A stretch of DNA of 64,000 nt. It comes from Glaciecola sp041380235 (lineage in GTDB: Bacteria > Pseudomonadota > Gammaproteobacteria > Enterobacterales > Alteromonadaceae). The DNA is taken from positions 1-64,000 of the forward strand of contig NZ_JBGIYY010000005.1 in assembly GCF_041380235.1 (NCBI RefSeq), written 5' to 3'. Shown here piece after piece: positions 56,501-64,000 of this stretch. Below the pieces are notes generated by a model, which saw only the letters and a list, made by a program, of their open reading frames with translations, was not told the DNA's origin and searched no databases. The position numbers and the translations under genes are program-made. Every line of letters starts with the position of its first letter. Positions within the stretch are counted from its first letter, which is position 1.

Positions 56501-57592
56501 GTGCAAAAAACAAATATTAAAGACGGGGCGACTTATGCACCGCTAGGCAATGCAAAACCGGTCGTGCAGCCGAATGAGTTTTTCTTTTCCGTGGCGTATT
56601 TAGATCACGGGCATATTTACGGACAAACAAATGGCCTGTTGCAAGCAGGCGCGACATTAAGATATGTATTTGATAGCGACCCAAAGCGCTTAGAGGATTT
56701 TTGTCAAAAGTATCCGCAAGCGATTGTCGCCGAGCGTTTTGAGCAAATACTTAGCGACGACAGCACACAATTAGTGGTGTCGGCAGCCATCCCCAATTTA
56801 CGTGCAAATATTGGCAAGCAGGTAATGTTGGCAGGTAAAGACTATTTTACCGATAAATCACCTTTTACGACCTTAGAGCAACTTTCTGAAATAAAGCAGA
56901 TAGCAAAAACTACTCAGCGTTTGTATAGCGTGTATTACGCTGAACGCTTACACAATGAGGCAGCTTGGCATGCCGGTGAGCTTATAAAACAAGGTGCGAT
57001 AGGCGAGGTGATACAGGTCATAAACATCGCCCCACATCGTTTATCAAAGGAAAAGCGCCCCGATTGGTTTTTCGATAAACAGCAATATGGCGGCATATTA
57101 ACCGATATAGGCTCCCACCAGGTTGAGCAATTTTTGACTTATGGGGATGTGCAAGAAGCCAGCATTAATTTTGCTAGGGTTGCCAACGTTGCCAACGCAG
57201 ATAAACCGCAGCTTGAAGACTTTGGTGAAGTATCGATGACTGCAAGCAATGGTGTGTCTTTTTACGCAAGAGTCGACTGGTTTACGCCAGACGGACAAGC
57301 AACATGGGGCGATGGTCGCAGCTTTATTATGGGCACCAAGGGTACAATAGAATGCCGCAAATACATCGATATTGGACGCCAAGCACCGGCGTCAAAAGTG
57401 TTTTTAAGCGATGCAGACGGCGAACATGAAATCGACTGTTTAGGGCAATCTAGCTTTCCTTTTTTTGGAGAGCTTATTTTAGATTGCATACACAGAACTG
57501 AGAATTCAATGACTCAAGCTCATGTGTTTAAGGCTGCCGAACTCAGCATGCTTGCGCAGCGATTGGCAGATACACAAAATCAAACAAGTTAA
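56501..57592 (+). CDS. Divergent Gfo/Idh/MocA-family oxidoreductase (copy 3)
   Basis: A 363-residue protein of the Gfo/Idh/MocA type with unusual features. The N-terminal loop is SVAYLDHGHIYGQ (30-42) instead of a glycine-rich GxGxxG. The catalytic lysine region is TDKSPFTT (Asp118, Lys119). GGILTDIGSHQVEQFL supplies the Asp/His pair of the family. It starts at GTG 56501 with GTAGAG upstream, 16 bp after the Nramp-like gene. Either it binds the cofactor differently or it has another role on keto sugars. It ends 43 bp before the GH78 start. Confidence 0.75.
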   Translation: MQKTNIKDGATYAPLGNAKPVVQPNEFFFSVAYLDHGHIYGQTNGLLQAGATLRYVFDSDPKRLEDFCQKYPQAIVAERFEQILSDDSTQLVVSAAIPNLRANIGKQVMLAGKDYFTDKSPFTTLEQLSEIKQIAKTTQRLYSVYYAERLHNEAAWHAGELIKQGAIGEVIQVINIAPHRLSKEKRPDWFFDKQQYGGILTDIGSHQVEQFLTYGDVQEASINFARVANVANADKPQLEDFGEVSMTASNGVSFYARVDWFTPDGQATWGDGRSFIMGTKGTIECRKYIDIGRQAPASKVFLSDADGEHEIDCLGQSSFPFFGELILDCIHRTENSMTQAHVFKAAELSMLAQRLADTQNQTS

Positions 57593-57635
57593 ATATGGCA
57601 ATAGCAGTAAGCTTGCTAATACCGAAGAGGTAAGT

Positions 57636-60416
57636 ATGTTACAAAACAACAAAGGTTTCCAAAAGCTAATAAGGTTCGGCCTATTGTGCGTAAGTTTGAT
57701 TGCGCTGAGTGCCTGTCAACAACAAGTAGAGCCTGAGCAAGTCAACGCACCAAAGCCGCCAACAGCGCTGAGCGTGGGCGAAGGATTTGAGAACCCCCTT
57801 GGGTATTATGAGTCCTTGCCGCGTTTTTCATGGAAAATGGCCGAGGATTCTGCGTCTATGGCGCAAAGTGCCTATCAAATTCAAGTGGCCAGTAGCGTGG
57901 ATTTGTTAAACACCACGGCCGATTTATGGGATAGCCAAAAAACGTCCTCGGGCGAAACGGCATGGTTGCGATATGCAGGAGAGCCTTTGTCGTCTCGGCA
58001 GAAAGCGTTTTGGCGCGTGCGTCTTTGGGATGAAAACGATCAGCCATCGGTTTGGAGCGAGGTACAAACCATTGAGCTTGGTTTGCTTAGCAATAAAGAT
58101 TGGCAAGCAAAGTGGATAGGTCATCCTGATACAGATTTAGTCAAGCAACCTTCTCAAGAAAGACTTGCCACTGCGCAGTATTTACGTAAAACCTTTATCG
58201 TTGAGGGTGAGGTGCAAAAAGCACGATTATACATTAGCGCTAAGGGCCTATTTGCGCCCTTTATAAACGGTGAGAAAGTATCTGAGCAAGATGTGATGAC
58301 GCCAGGATGGACGCCTTATGCAAAGCGCATAGAGTCTTTAACATATGATCTGACCGAGCGATTAGTACAGGGTGAAAATGCCTTGGCGGCGAGTATTGCT
58401 GGCGGTTGGTATGCGATGCGCATGGCGAAGTTTGTTGAACAAGACCATTTGGTGCCCGCTCGGCTCTTAGCGCAGCTAGAAATTACCTACCGCGATGGCA
58501 GAGTTGAGACGCTTGTGACCGATGATAGCTGGCATGCCACCCTAGACGGACCGATTCGTTTTGCCAGTATTTACGACGGAGAAAAATACGATCAGAATAA
58601 GGAAATGGCAGGTTGGGCGAGCACATCATTTGATCAAAGTGAGTGGGTAGCGGCTATTACCGAAACCTTAGGCGACAATATTGCCATTAAGCCTAAACGT
58701 CATGCACCCATTCGCATAAGCGAAGAAATGTCGGTGAAAGAAATCGTGAGTAATGAAAACGGCATAGTGATTTTTGATTTTGGCCAAAATATGGTGGGCG
58801 TACCTAAGTTAAGCATCCCAGTGATAGACGGGCAGGAGGTAAAGGTTCGCTTTGCAGAAGCTCTGCACAAAGGCGAGTTTTATACTGAAAATTACCGCAG
58901 TGCAAAATCAACTAATTATTTTTTGCCAAACAGTTCCGGCCATATCGAATATACGCCAACGTTTACCTATCATGGCTATCGCTACATTGAAATCTCTGGT
59001 CATGATGCTGCTCAAGCTCCAAGCAAAGATTGGGCAACTGCATTAGTTCAACACTCCGACATTGATTTACATGCCAGTTTTGAGAGCTCGCATCCTAAAT
59101 TAAACCAGCTTACCCAAAACATTATTTGGGGCATGCGAAGTAACTTTTATGATATTCCGCTGGATTGCCCGCAACGTGACGAACGACTGGGCTGGACAGG
59201 GGATGCGCAGGTTTTTGTTACCCCTTCTATGTACATGGCCGATGTGTATGGCTTTTGGTCGGCATGGCTGCAAAGCGTTCGCGAAGAGCAAGGGGAAGAC
59301 GGTAAAATTCCAGTGTATATCCCTTTCATAGAATGGATAAACTTTGCATCCTCAGGCTGGGGTGATGCTGTGACTATCATTCCTTGGGAGCTTTATATTC
59401 TTACCGGTGATGAGACCATACTTGCTGATAATTATGACATGATGAAAGGCTGGCTTAATTTTCACGAAAAGAAAAGCAAAAATCACATTTCTAACATGAA
59501 CACCTTTGGTGATTGGCTGCAGCCTCATCCTATTCTCTTAAACGAGGATGACAATGGTAATAGGGGCAATACTAACTTCAGCTTGATTGGCACAGCCTAC
59601 TATGCGCGCTCGGTTGAACTTACCTTAAATAGTGCCAGAGTACTCAATAAAACCGCCGATATCAGCTCACTAAGCGCACTGCACGATAAAATCAAACAAG
59701 CTTTTCTACAGCAGTTTTTTGATCAAAATTTAAACCTTCTGGATGGGATTGAGACCCAAACCACATATCTGCTTGGCTTAGCTTATGACTTATTCCCGCA
59801 AGATAAACGCCATCTAGCTCTAGAAAAGCTCATTGGCTTAATAGACGAAGCCGACACGCATTTGCGCACCGGTTTTTTGGGCACGCCACTGCTTTCTCAA
59901 GTGCTTCAGGCGGAAGGACGCAGTGACCTTGTTTATGAATTACTTTTTAAAGAAAGCTATCCCTCTTGGTTTTACTCCATCAACAATGGCGCAACGACCA
60001 CATGGGAGCGCTGGAACAGTTATTCCATTGAAGAGGGTTTTAATCCACAGGGCATGAACTCGTTAAATCATTATGCTTATGGCACTGTCTCACGCTGGTT
60101 TTATGAAGGTATTTTGGGGATTACGCCCGCTGAGCCCGGTTTTAAGCGAATCAATATTGCCCCACAGTTTGGCCCTCAACTTACACATGCGAAAGGCGGG
60201 TATATCACGCCACATGGAGAAGTGGGCGTAAGCTGGGAAATGCAGGGAGGGTATTTGATGATGACAGTCACCGTGCCGAAAAACACCACTGCTGACATTG
60301 TTTTACCAAGTGCTGAGCAAGCAAGTTTGACCATAAATGGCGCAAAATCAAGCTTGCAAAGCTTGCGTGAGTTACCCCCTGGTGAATACGCCATTGAGGC
60401 TCGTATTTTACTCTAG
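57636..60416 (+). CDS. Alpha-L-rhamnosidase, GH78 family, lipoprotein
   Basis: A 926-residue lipoprotein (lipobox ALSAC, Cys27) with classic GH78 build. An N-terminal fibronectin-like domain (RFSWKMAEDS, QIQVASS) and beta-sandwich domains (ARLYISAKGLFAPFINGEKV, HATLDGPIRFASIYDGEKYD) lead to the alpha6/alpha6 barrel. The barrel starts with the signature DIPLDCPQRDERLGWTGDAQ, where Asp510, Asp515 and Glu516 lie in the catalytic acid region. GATTTWERW and NHYAYGTVSRWFYEGI, seen near the C-terminus, are family hallmarks; the first includes the conserved catalytic Glu. I chose ATG 57636, after GAGG; the frame opens earlier, inside the upstream gene. It should release terminal rhamnose. Confidence 0.93.
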   Translation: MLQNNKGFQKLIRFGLLCVSLIALSACQQQVEPEQVNAPKPPTALSVGEGFENPLGYYESLPRFSWKMAEDSASMAQSAYQIQVASSVDLLNTTADLWDSQKTSSGETAWLRYAGEPLSSRQKAFWRVRLWDENDQPSVWSEVQTIELGLLSNKDWQAKWIGHPDTDLVKQPSQERLATAQYLRKTFIVEGEVQKARLYISAKGLFAPFINGEKVSEQDVMTPGWTPYAKRIESLTYDLTERLVQGENALAASIAGGWYAMRMAKFVEQDHLVPARLLAQLEITYRDGRVETLVTDDSWHATLDGPIRFASIYDGEKYDQNKEMAGWASTSFDQSEWVAAITETLGDNIAIKPKRHAPIRISEEMSVKEIVSNENGIVIFDFGQNMVGVPKLSIPVIDGQEVKVRFAEALHKGEFYTENYRSAKSTNYFLPNSSGHIEYTPTFTYHGYRYIEISGHDAAQAPSKDWATALVQHSDIDLHASFESSHPKLNQLTQNIIWGMRSNFYDIPLDCPQRDERLGWTGDAQVFVTPSMYMADVYGFWSAWLQSVREEQGEDGKIPVYIPFIEWINFASSGWGDAVTIIPWELYILTGDETILADNYDMMKGWLNFHEKKSKNHISNMNTFGDWLQPHPILLNEDDNGNRGNTNFSLIGTAYYARSVELTLNSARVLNKTADISSLSALHDKIKQAFLQQFFDQNLNLLDGIETQTTYLLGLAYDLFPQDKRHLALEKLIGLIDEADTHLRTGFLGTPLLSQVLQAEGRSDLVYELLFKESYPSWFYSINNGATTTWERWNSYSIEEGFNPQGMNSLNHYAYGTVSRWFYEGILGITPAEPGFKRINIAPQFGPQLTHAKGGYITPHGEVGVSWEMQGGYLMMTVTVPKNTTADIVLPSAEQASLTINGAKSSLQSLRELPPGEYAIEARILL

Positions 60417-60654
60417 CGCGAGCGTTACTTTACGGCTTGTTTTGATACTCACTGGCCCAATTAGGCCAGACGCTTGCAGTGTGTTTTGCGCGGATATTTT
60501 AGCGGCAAATGTCCATTTTCAGAGCCGTTCTTTTTATAGACAATGCATAAGATTCTATTTTTCAGCTTATAGAACTGATCAAACAAGTTATTGATAATAA
60601 TATAAAAATAACAGCTAGGAAATAATAAAACATGATATTAGACAAAGGAACATC

Positions 60655-63057
60655 ATGAACCTATTTAAATTTCACTGGCTTATATACGTGAGCTTTTCAA
60701 TTTTTTTTGCTTCATTAGCGAGTGCGGCAGATAGTGGTTTGAAAACCGATAACTCTGTAAGTTGGTCAGCAGACTGGATTTGGAGCAATGAAAGAGCCAG
60801 TATTCCCAACTCTTGGGTCGCATTTCGTAAAGAAGTCACTATTGACCAACTCAGCGATAAAGCGGTTGCCTACATTAGCGCTGATACTAAATATTGGTTG
60901 TGGATCAATGGCGAATTAGTGGTCTTCGAAGGTGGTTTTACTGGCGGGCCTAGCCCGGTAAAGGCTTCTGTGCGTGTTGATAATTATGCGATTGCCTCTA
61001 ATAAGTATTACGATACTGTTGATATTCAGAAATACTTGAAAAAAGGTAAAAATACCATTGCCGCATTAGCTTGGTACTGGGGCGATAATGGTACGAAGGG
61101 TACGCATATCTCGGCTATGACGGGTGGCTTTCTGTTTCAGGCAGAAGTTGGTGTGCAAACTATCGTATCAGACAAAACGTGGAAAGCGATAAATCACGCG
61201 GCTTATCAACGGGATTTTATTAAAACAAACCCCATCCGTATCGCCGCTTGGAGCGTGAAGTATGATGCGAATCAAGCGTTAGGAGATTGGACTAAGCTCG
61301 CCTGGTATATGCCGGGCTTTGATGACTCCCAGTGGAAAAACCCTAAAACGAAACGTTTTCCTCCCCGAGAGCCATTCTTTAAATTATTCCCAAGTGAAAT
61401 ACCGCCTCTGACTAACTATGGTTTAGCCAATTGTATCAACTACCCAGATTCGAAATTTCCCTTTGTCAGTGACGGCAAAAAAATTGAATGTCAGCTAGAT
61501 TTAAATAAAAACTACACCCCTTATTTTGATATTGAAGCTGATGCAGGACAAAAAATTCATGTGAAGTCCAATATGACTCGAAGCACCATTGATACCTTTT
61601 ATACTACCAAACAAGGTCGACAGCAGTTTGAGTCGTATTCGTGGACCAATGGCCGCATAATTGAATACAACATACCTAAAGGCGTAACAGTACATGCTTT
61701 AAAATATCGCTGGACTGGCGTTGGCTCTACACCAGGGCACTTTGAATCTGACGATGACTGGTATACGCGCATTTGGCAAATGTCAGAAAACACGCTTTAC
61801 ATCTGTGCTCGTGACAACTTTATGGATACCCCCGACCGTGAACGAGGGTTGTGGATTGGTGATGTTGCCGATCAAGCCAGTTATTTATTCTATTCAATGG
61901 ATAAACCAGGCCGCGATTTACTGAAAAAAGCAATTAAAGTCACCATGGCATTTAGTGATTCTGAATCGGGTATATTTGCTGGACTAGGCCCAGGCCGTTT
62001 TCGTGAGCTTCCTGCACAAAGTTTGCAATTTATCGAACAAGGGATCTGGCATTACTATTACAACACGGGCGATAAAGAAACCCTTGCTTACGCCTACCCA
62101 TACGTACATAAGTATCTAACCTTGTGGGATATTAAGGACAACGGCTTAGCGACCTTCAGAGCGGGCGCCTGGAAATGGACCGACTGGGGCCCACAAGACA
62201 CCATCGACTACGATGCCATACAAAATGCACTCTATTACAGCGCTCTAGTTTCAGCACGCAAAATGGCGCTGGCATTAGATGATAATGCGCATATTGCTAT
62301 GTATAACCAGCGCATTGATTCAATTAAAGCCGCCTATCAAAAACACTATTGGCAAGAGGGTTTCTTTAGTAGTAATCCACAACAATTAAAAGACGACCGA
62401 GCCAATGGCATTGCTATTTTATTTGGTTTAGCCAAGCCCGAACAGTATCAGCAAATTGTGGATAACGTGTTAGTGCCCAATCACTTTGCCAGCCCACATT
62501 TCGAGTGGATGGTTTACAACGCGATGGCCATTGCGGGTCGGTATGACGATGCACTTAGCCGAATGAAACAGCGTTACGGTGCCCAAGTGGATAATAAAGA
62601 GCGTTCAACCTTAACTGAATACCTAACGGGAAAAGGCACTGAAAACCACGCGTGGAACGCACCTGCAACGGTACTAAGTCAATATATAGCTGGTATTGAA
62701 CCCACGTCAGTAGCTTGGAAAACCTATCAAATTATGCCGAATATGGCGCATATGAAAGTGTTAAAGCAGCTAGTGCCAAGCGTGCAAGGTGACATTGATT
62801 TTGAAATCCAACGGGATGATAAAAAAATTGCTATTACCCTAGATTCACCATCTGAGACCAGCGCATTGGTTGGTATTCCAAAGCAGTACTTCGACATTAA
62901 AAGTGTAAGCGTTAATGGTGACTTGGTGTGGGGGAAAAGTAGCTCGTTCGAGTCGAAACCTAAACAAATGAATGGTATTAAGTTTGTTGGTGAAAATGAC
63001 AAATATCTTAAATTTGAAGTTGCTGCTGGCATTTGGGTGATTGAAGCCAATCAATAA
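60655..63057 (+). CDS. GH78-like secreted rhamnosidase, divergent
   Basis: An 800-residue secreted protein with a signal peptide ending in LASA (near residue 24). The N-terminal sandwich (WIWSNERASIPNSWVAFRKEV, YWLWINGELVVFEGG) and the barrel segment MDTPDRERGLWIGDVADQ (from residue 390; Asp394 and Glu396 in the catalytic region) place it in the GH78 group. It is shorter than the neighbour at 57636, lacks its N-terminal fibronectin-like domain, and the two share little outside the motif. GTENHAWNAPATVLSQYI is the C-terminal family block. The likely role is rhamnosidase with a different linkage or sulfation preference. Confidence 0.82.
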   Translation: MNLFKFHWLIYVSFSIFFASLASAADSGLKTDNSVSWSADWIWSNERASIPNSWVAFRKEVTIDQLSDKAVAYISADTKYWLWINGELVVFEGGFTGGPSPVKASVRVDNYAIASNKYYDTVDIQKYLKKGKNTIAALAWYWGDNGTKGTHISAMTGGFLFQAEVGVQTIVSDKTWKAINHAAYQRDFIKTNPIRIAAWSVKYDANQALGDWTKLAWYMPGFDDSQWKNPKTKRFPPREPFFKLFPSEIPPLTNYGLANCINYPDSKFPFVSDGKKIECQLDLNKNYTPYFDIEADAGQKIHVKSNMTRSTIDTFYTTKQGRQQFESYSWTNGRIIEYNIPKGVTVHALKYRWTGVGSTPGHFESDDDWYTRIWQMSENTLYICARDNFMDTPDRERGLWIGDVADQASYLFYSMDKPGRDLLKKAIKVTMAFSDSESGIFAGLGPGRFRELPAQSLQFIEQGIWHYYYNTGDKETLAYAYPYVHKYLTLWDIKDNGLATFRAGAWKWTDWGPQDTIDYDAIQNALYYSALVSARKMALALDDNAHIAMYNQRIDSIKAAYQKHYWQEGFFSSNPQQLKDDRANGIAILFGLAKPEQYQQIVDNVLVPNHFASPHFEWMVYNAMAIAGRYDDALSRMKQRYGAQVDNKERSTLTEYLTGKGTENHAWNAPATVLSQYIAGIEPTSVAWKTYQIMPNMAHMKVLKQLVPSVQGDIDFEIQRDDKKIAITLDSPSETSALVGIPKQYFDIKSVSVNGDLVWGKSSSFESKPKQMNGIKFVGENDKYLKFEVAAGIWVIEANQ

Positions 63058-63187
63058 AAATTGTTGGCCTGAATTAACCTCTATCAGCCGCTGTTTTAAA
63101 AAATATGAGGCATAACGATTTGATGCATGACGCATACCTATTGGATTTGTGTATACCTAACTATTAGATAACTAAACGAGAAACTCA

Positions 63188-64000
63188 ATGAATACTTTTA
63201 CCAGACACTCTCCAAGCGCTTTTACTCGACACTTTACTAAGCAGTGTCGCTTGCCTCTTTTGCTCGCAAGTATTGTACTTCTGTCTGCTTGCAAAGGCAC
63301 AGTAAAAGAACCTGTTGTTCAAAACGATGATGTTAAAATCCAAAACAGCATAAAAGCTGAGCAATTTTATCAAGCCCCAGCCGATATTTTAAAAGCTAAT
63401 TTCCAACAACCACCCGAGCAAGTTAAGCCTTGGGTCTATTGGTACTGGGTCAGTGATAATATTTCAAAAACCGGCATTGAAAAAGATTTAGCCGCGATGC
63501 AAAAAGCCGGAATTAACACCGCACTCATCGGCATCATTCATTTACAAGGTAAACAAGGTGACGTAAAAGCACTTACTGAACCGTGGTGGGATCATGTCCG
63601 TTTTGCCGTCAAAAAAGCCGCTGAATATAATATCGATATTGGTTTATTCAACTCGCCAGGTTGGAGTCAATCAGGCGGGCCTTGGGTTACCCTTGATAAA
63701 TCAATGCGTTATTTAGATTCGACCGAACTTCAAGTTGCTGGACCGCAACAACTCAACATGACGTTAACCGACCCTGCAGAAAAACAGCATAGCTTCTTTC
63801 AAGATGTGCGCGTATTAGCGTTTAAAACCCCTATTTTTGAGCAAGATAAATTAACGACTGCCAACAGCCAAATCAGCATCACTAACCCCATAACCAAGAC
63901 AGTATTAACTAACCAAGCGGTTGATGCGCTTTTTGATGGTGACCGCAGCAGCACCTATACCTTGCCACTAGAAGTGATAAACCATCAACGTAAAGGTCCA
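63188..64000 (+). CDS. GH106-family alpha-L-rhamnosidase lipoprotein, N-terminal part (runs off window)
   Basis: The frame from ATG 63188 stays open for 271 codons to the window end. A signal peptide ends at lipobox LLSAC (Cys35). The GH106 start is clear: KPWVYWYWVSDNISKTGIEKDLAAMQKAGINTA, then IDIGLFNSPGWSQSGGPW, matching the arrangement in the GH106 at 23567 (MHAMNGN, MHNADGWSSSGGPW). The two copies are otherwise quite different, and only this one is a lipoprotein. The catalytic glutamates lie beyond the edge. It starts 130 bp after the GH78-like gene and is probably in the same transcript. Confidence 0.87.
   Translation, partial: MNTFTRHSPSAFTRHFTKQCRLPLLLASIVLLSACKGTVKEPVVQNDDVKIQNSIKAEQFYQAPADILKANFQQPPEQVKPWVYWYWVSDNISKTGIEKDLAAMQKAGINTALIGIIHLQGKQGDVKALTEPWWDHVRFAVKKAAEYNIDIGLFNSPGWSQSGGPWVTLDKSMRYLDSTELQVAGPQQLNMTLTDPAEKQHSFFQDVRVLAFKTPIFEQDKLTTANSQISITNPITKTVLTNQAVDALFDGDRSSTYTLPLEVINHQRKGP

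Noticed and set aside
1..64000. CRISPR arrays, tRNA or rRNA genes, phage genes
   Set aside because: No regularly spaced repeats, tRNA-like cloverleaf or phage structural genes were noticed on reading either strand.

Overview
The window reads as a chromosomal stretch of a marine gammaproteobacterium, most likely of the Alteromonadales (Alteromonas/Paraglaciecola type). The grounds are the style of the two large TonB-dependent receptors, the absence of SusD-like partners, the moderately AT-rich sequence and the IS21-type relic. Nearly all of it (about 2.7-64 kb) is one carbohydrate-utilisation locus. Its gene content fits ulvan, the sulfated rhamnose/uronic acid/xylose polysaccharide of green algae, or a very similar sulfated rhamnan. 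The substrate is inferred from enzyme families, not read directly.

Layout. 0-1.2 kb: end of an operon resembling the MksF/MksE condensin accessory pair. 1.2-1.8 kb: frameshifted and truncated IS21-family istA with its left-end repeats. 2.7-5.8 kb: first TonB receptor. 6-8.6 kb: KDG kinase (minus strand) and a lipoprotein acetylesterase. 8.9-15.9 kb: L-rhamnose catabolism (bifunctional aldolase/dehydrogenase, isomerase, NCS1-type permease, kinase). 15.9-18.9 kb: DeoR-type regulator divergent from kduD-kduI. 19.2-21.9 kb: GMC oxidoreductase and a Tat-signal TIM-barrel lipoprotein, overlapping by 1 nt. 22.1-34.2 kb: depolymerisation block with two PL24/25-like lyases, GH106, two sulfatases, GH105 and a ThuA-like lipoprotein. 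34.5-39 kb: minus-strand Gfo/Idh/MocA-TIM barrel-MFS operon, divergent from a PAS-AraC regulator. 39-43.2 kb: xylR, xylB, xylA. 43.4-46.2 kb: GH39-like and Kelch proteins. 46.5-49.3 kb: split proton-translocating transhydrogenase. 49.9-53 kb: second TonB receptor. 53.1-57.6 kb: DUF1080 lipoprotein, Gfo/Idh/MocA, Nramp-like transporter, Gfo/Idh/MocA. 57.6-64 kb: two GH78-like genes and a GH106 that runs off the right edge.

How it works together (inference from families). Receptors import oligosaccharides. Lyases cut the chain and leave unsaturated uronyl ends, which GH105 removes. Sulfatases, the acetylesterase, GH78/GH106 rhamnosidases and the GH39-like enzyme finish the oligomers. The three resulting sugars each have a dedicated route here: rhamnose through the rha genes, xylose through xylA/xylB, and the unsaturated uronate through KduI-KduD-KdgK. 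The final KDPG aldolase is not in the window.

The most interesting part is a second chemistry spread through the locus. It comprises a GMC dehydrogenase, two TIM-barrel isomerase-like proteins, a ThuA-like lipoprotein, a DUF1080 (3-keto-glycoside hydrolase family) lipoprotein, three Gfo/Idh/MocA dehydrogenases and an Nramp-fold transporter that has lost its metal-binding motifs. Together these suggest an oxidative, 3-keto-sugar branch for glycosides that ordinary hydrolases handle poorly.
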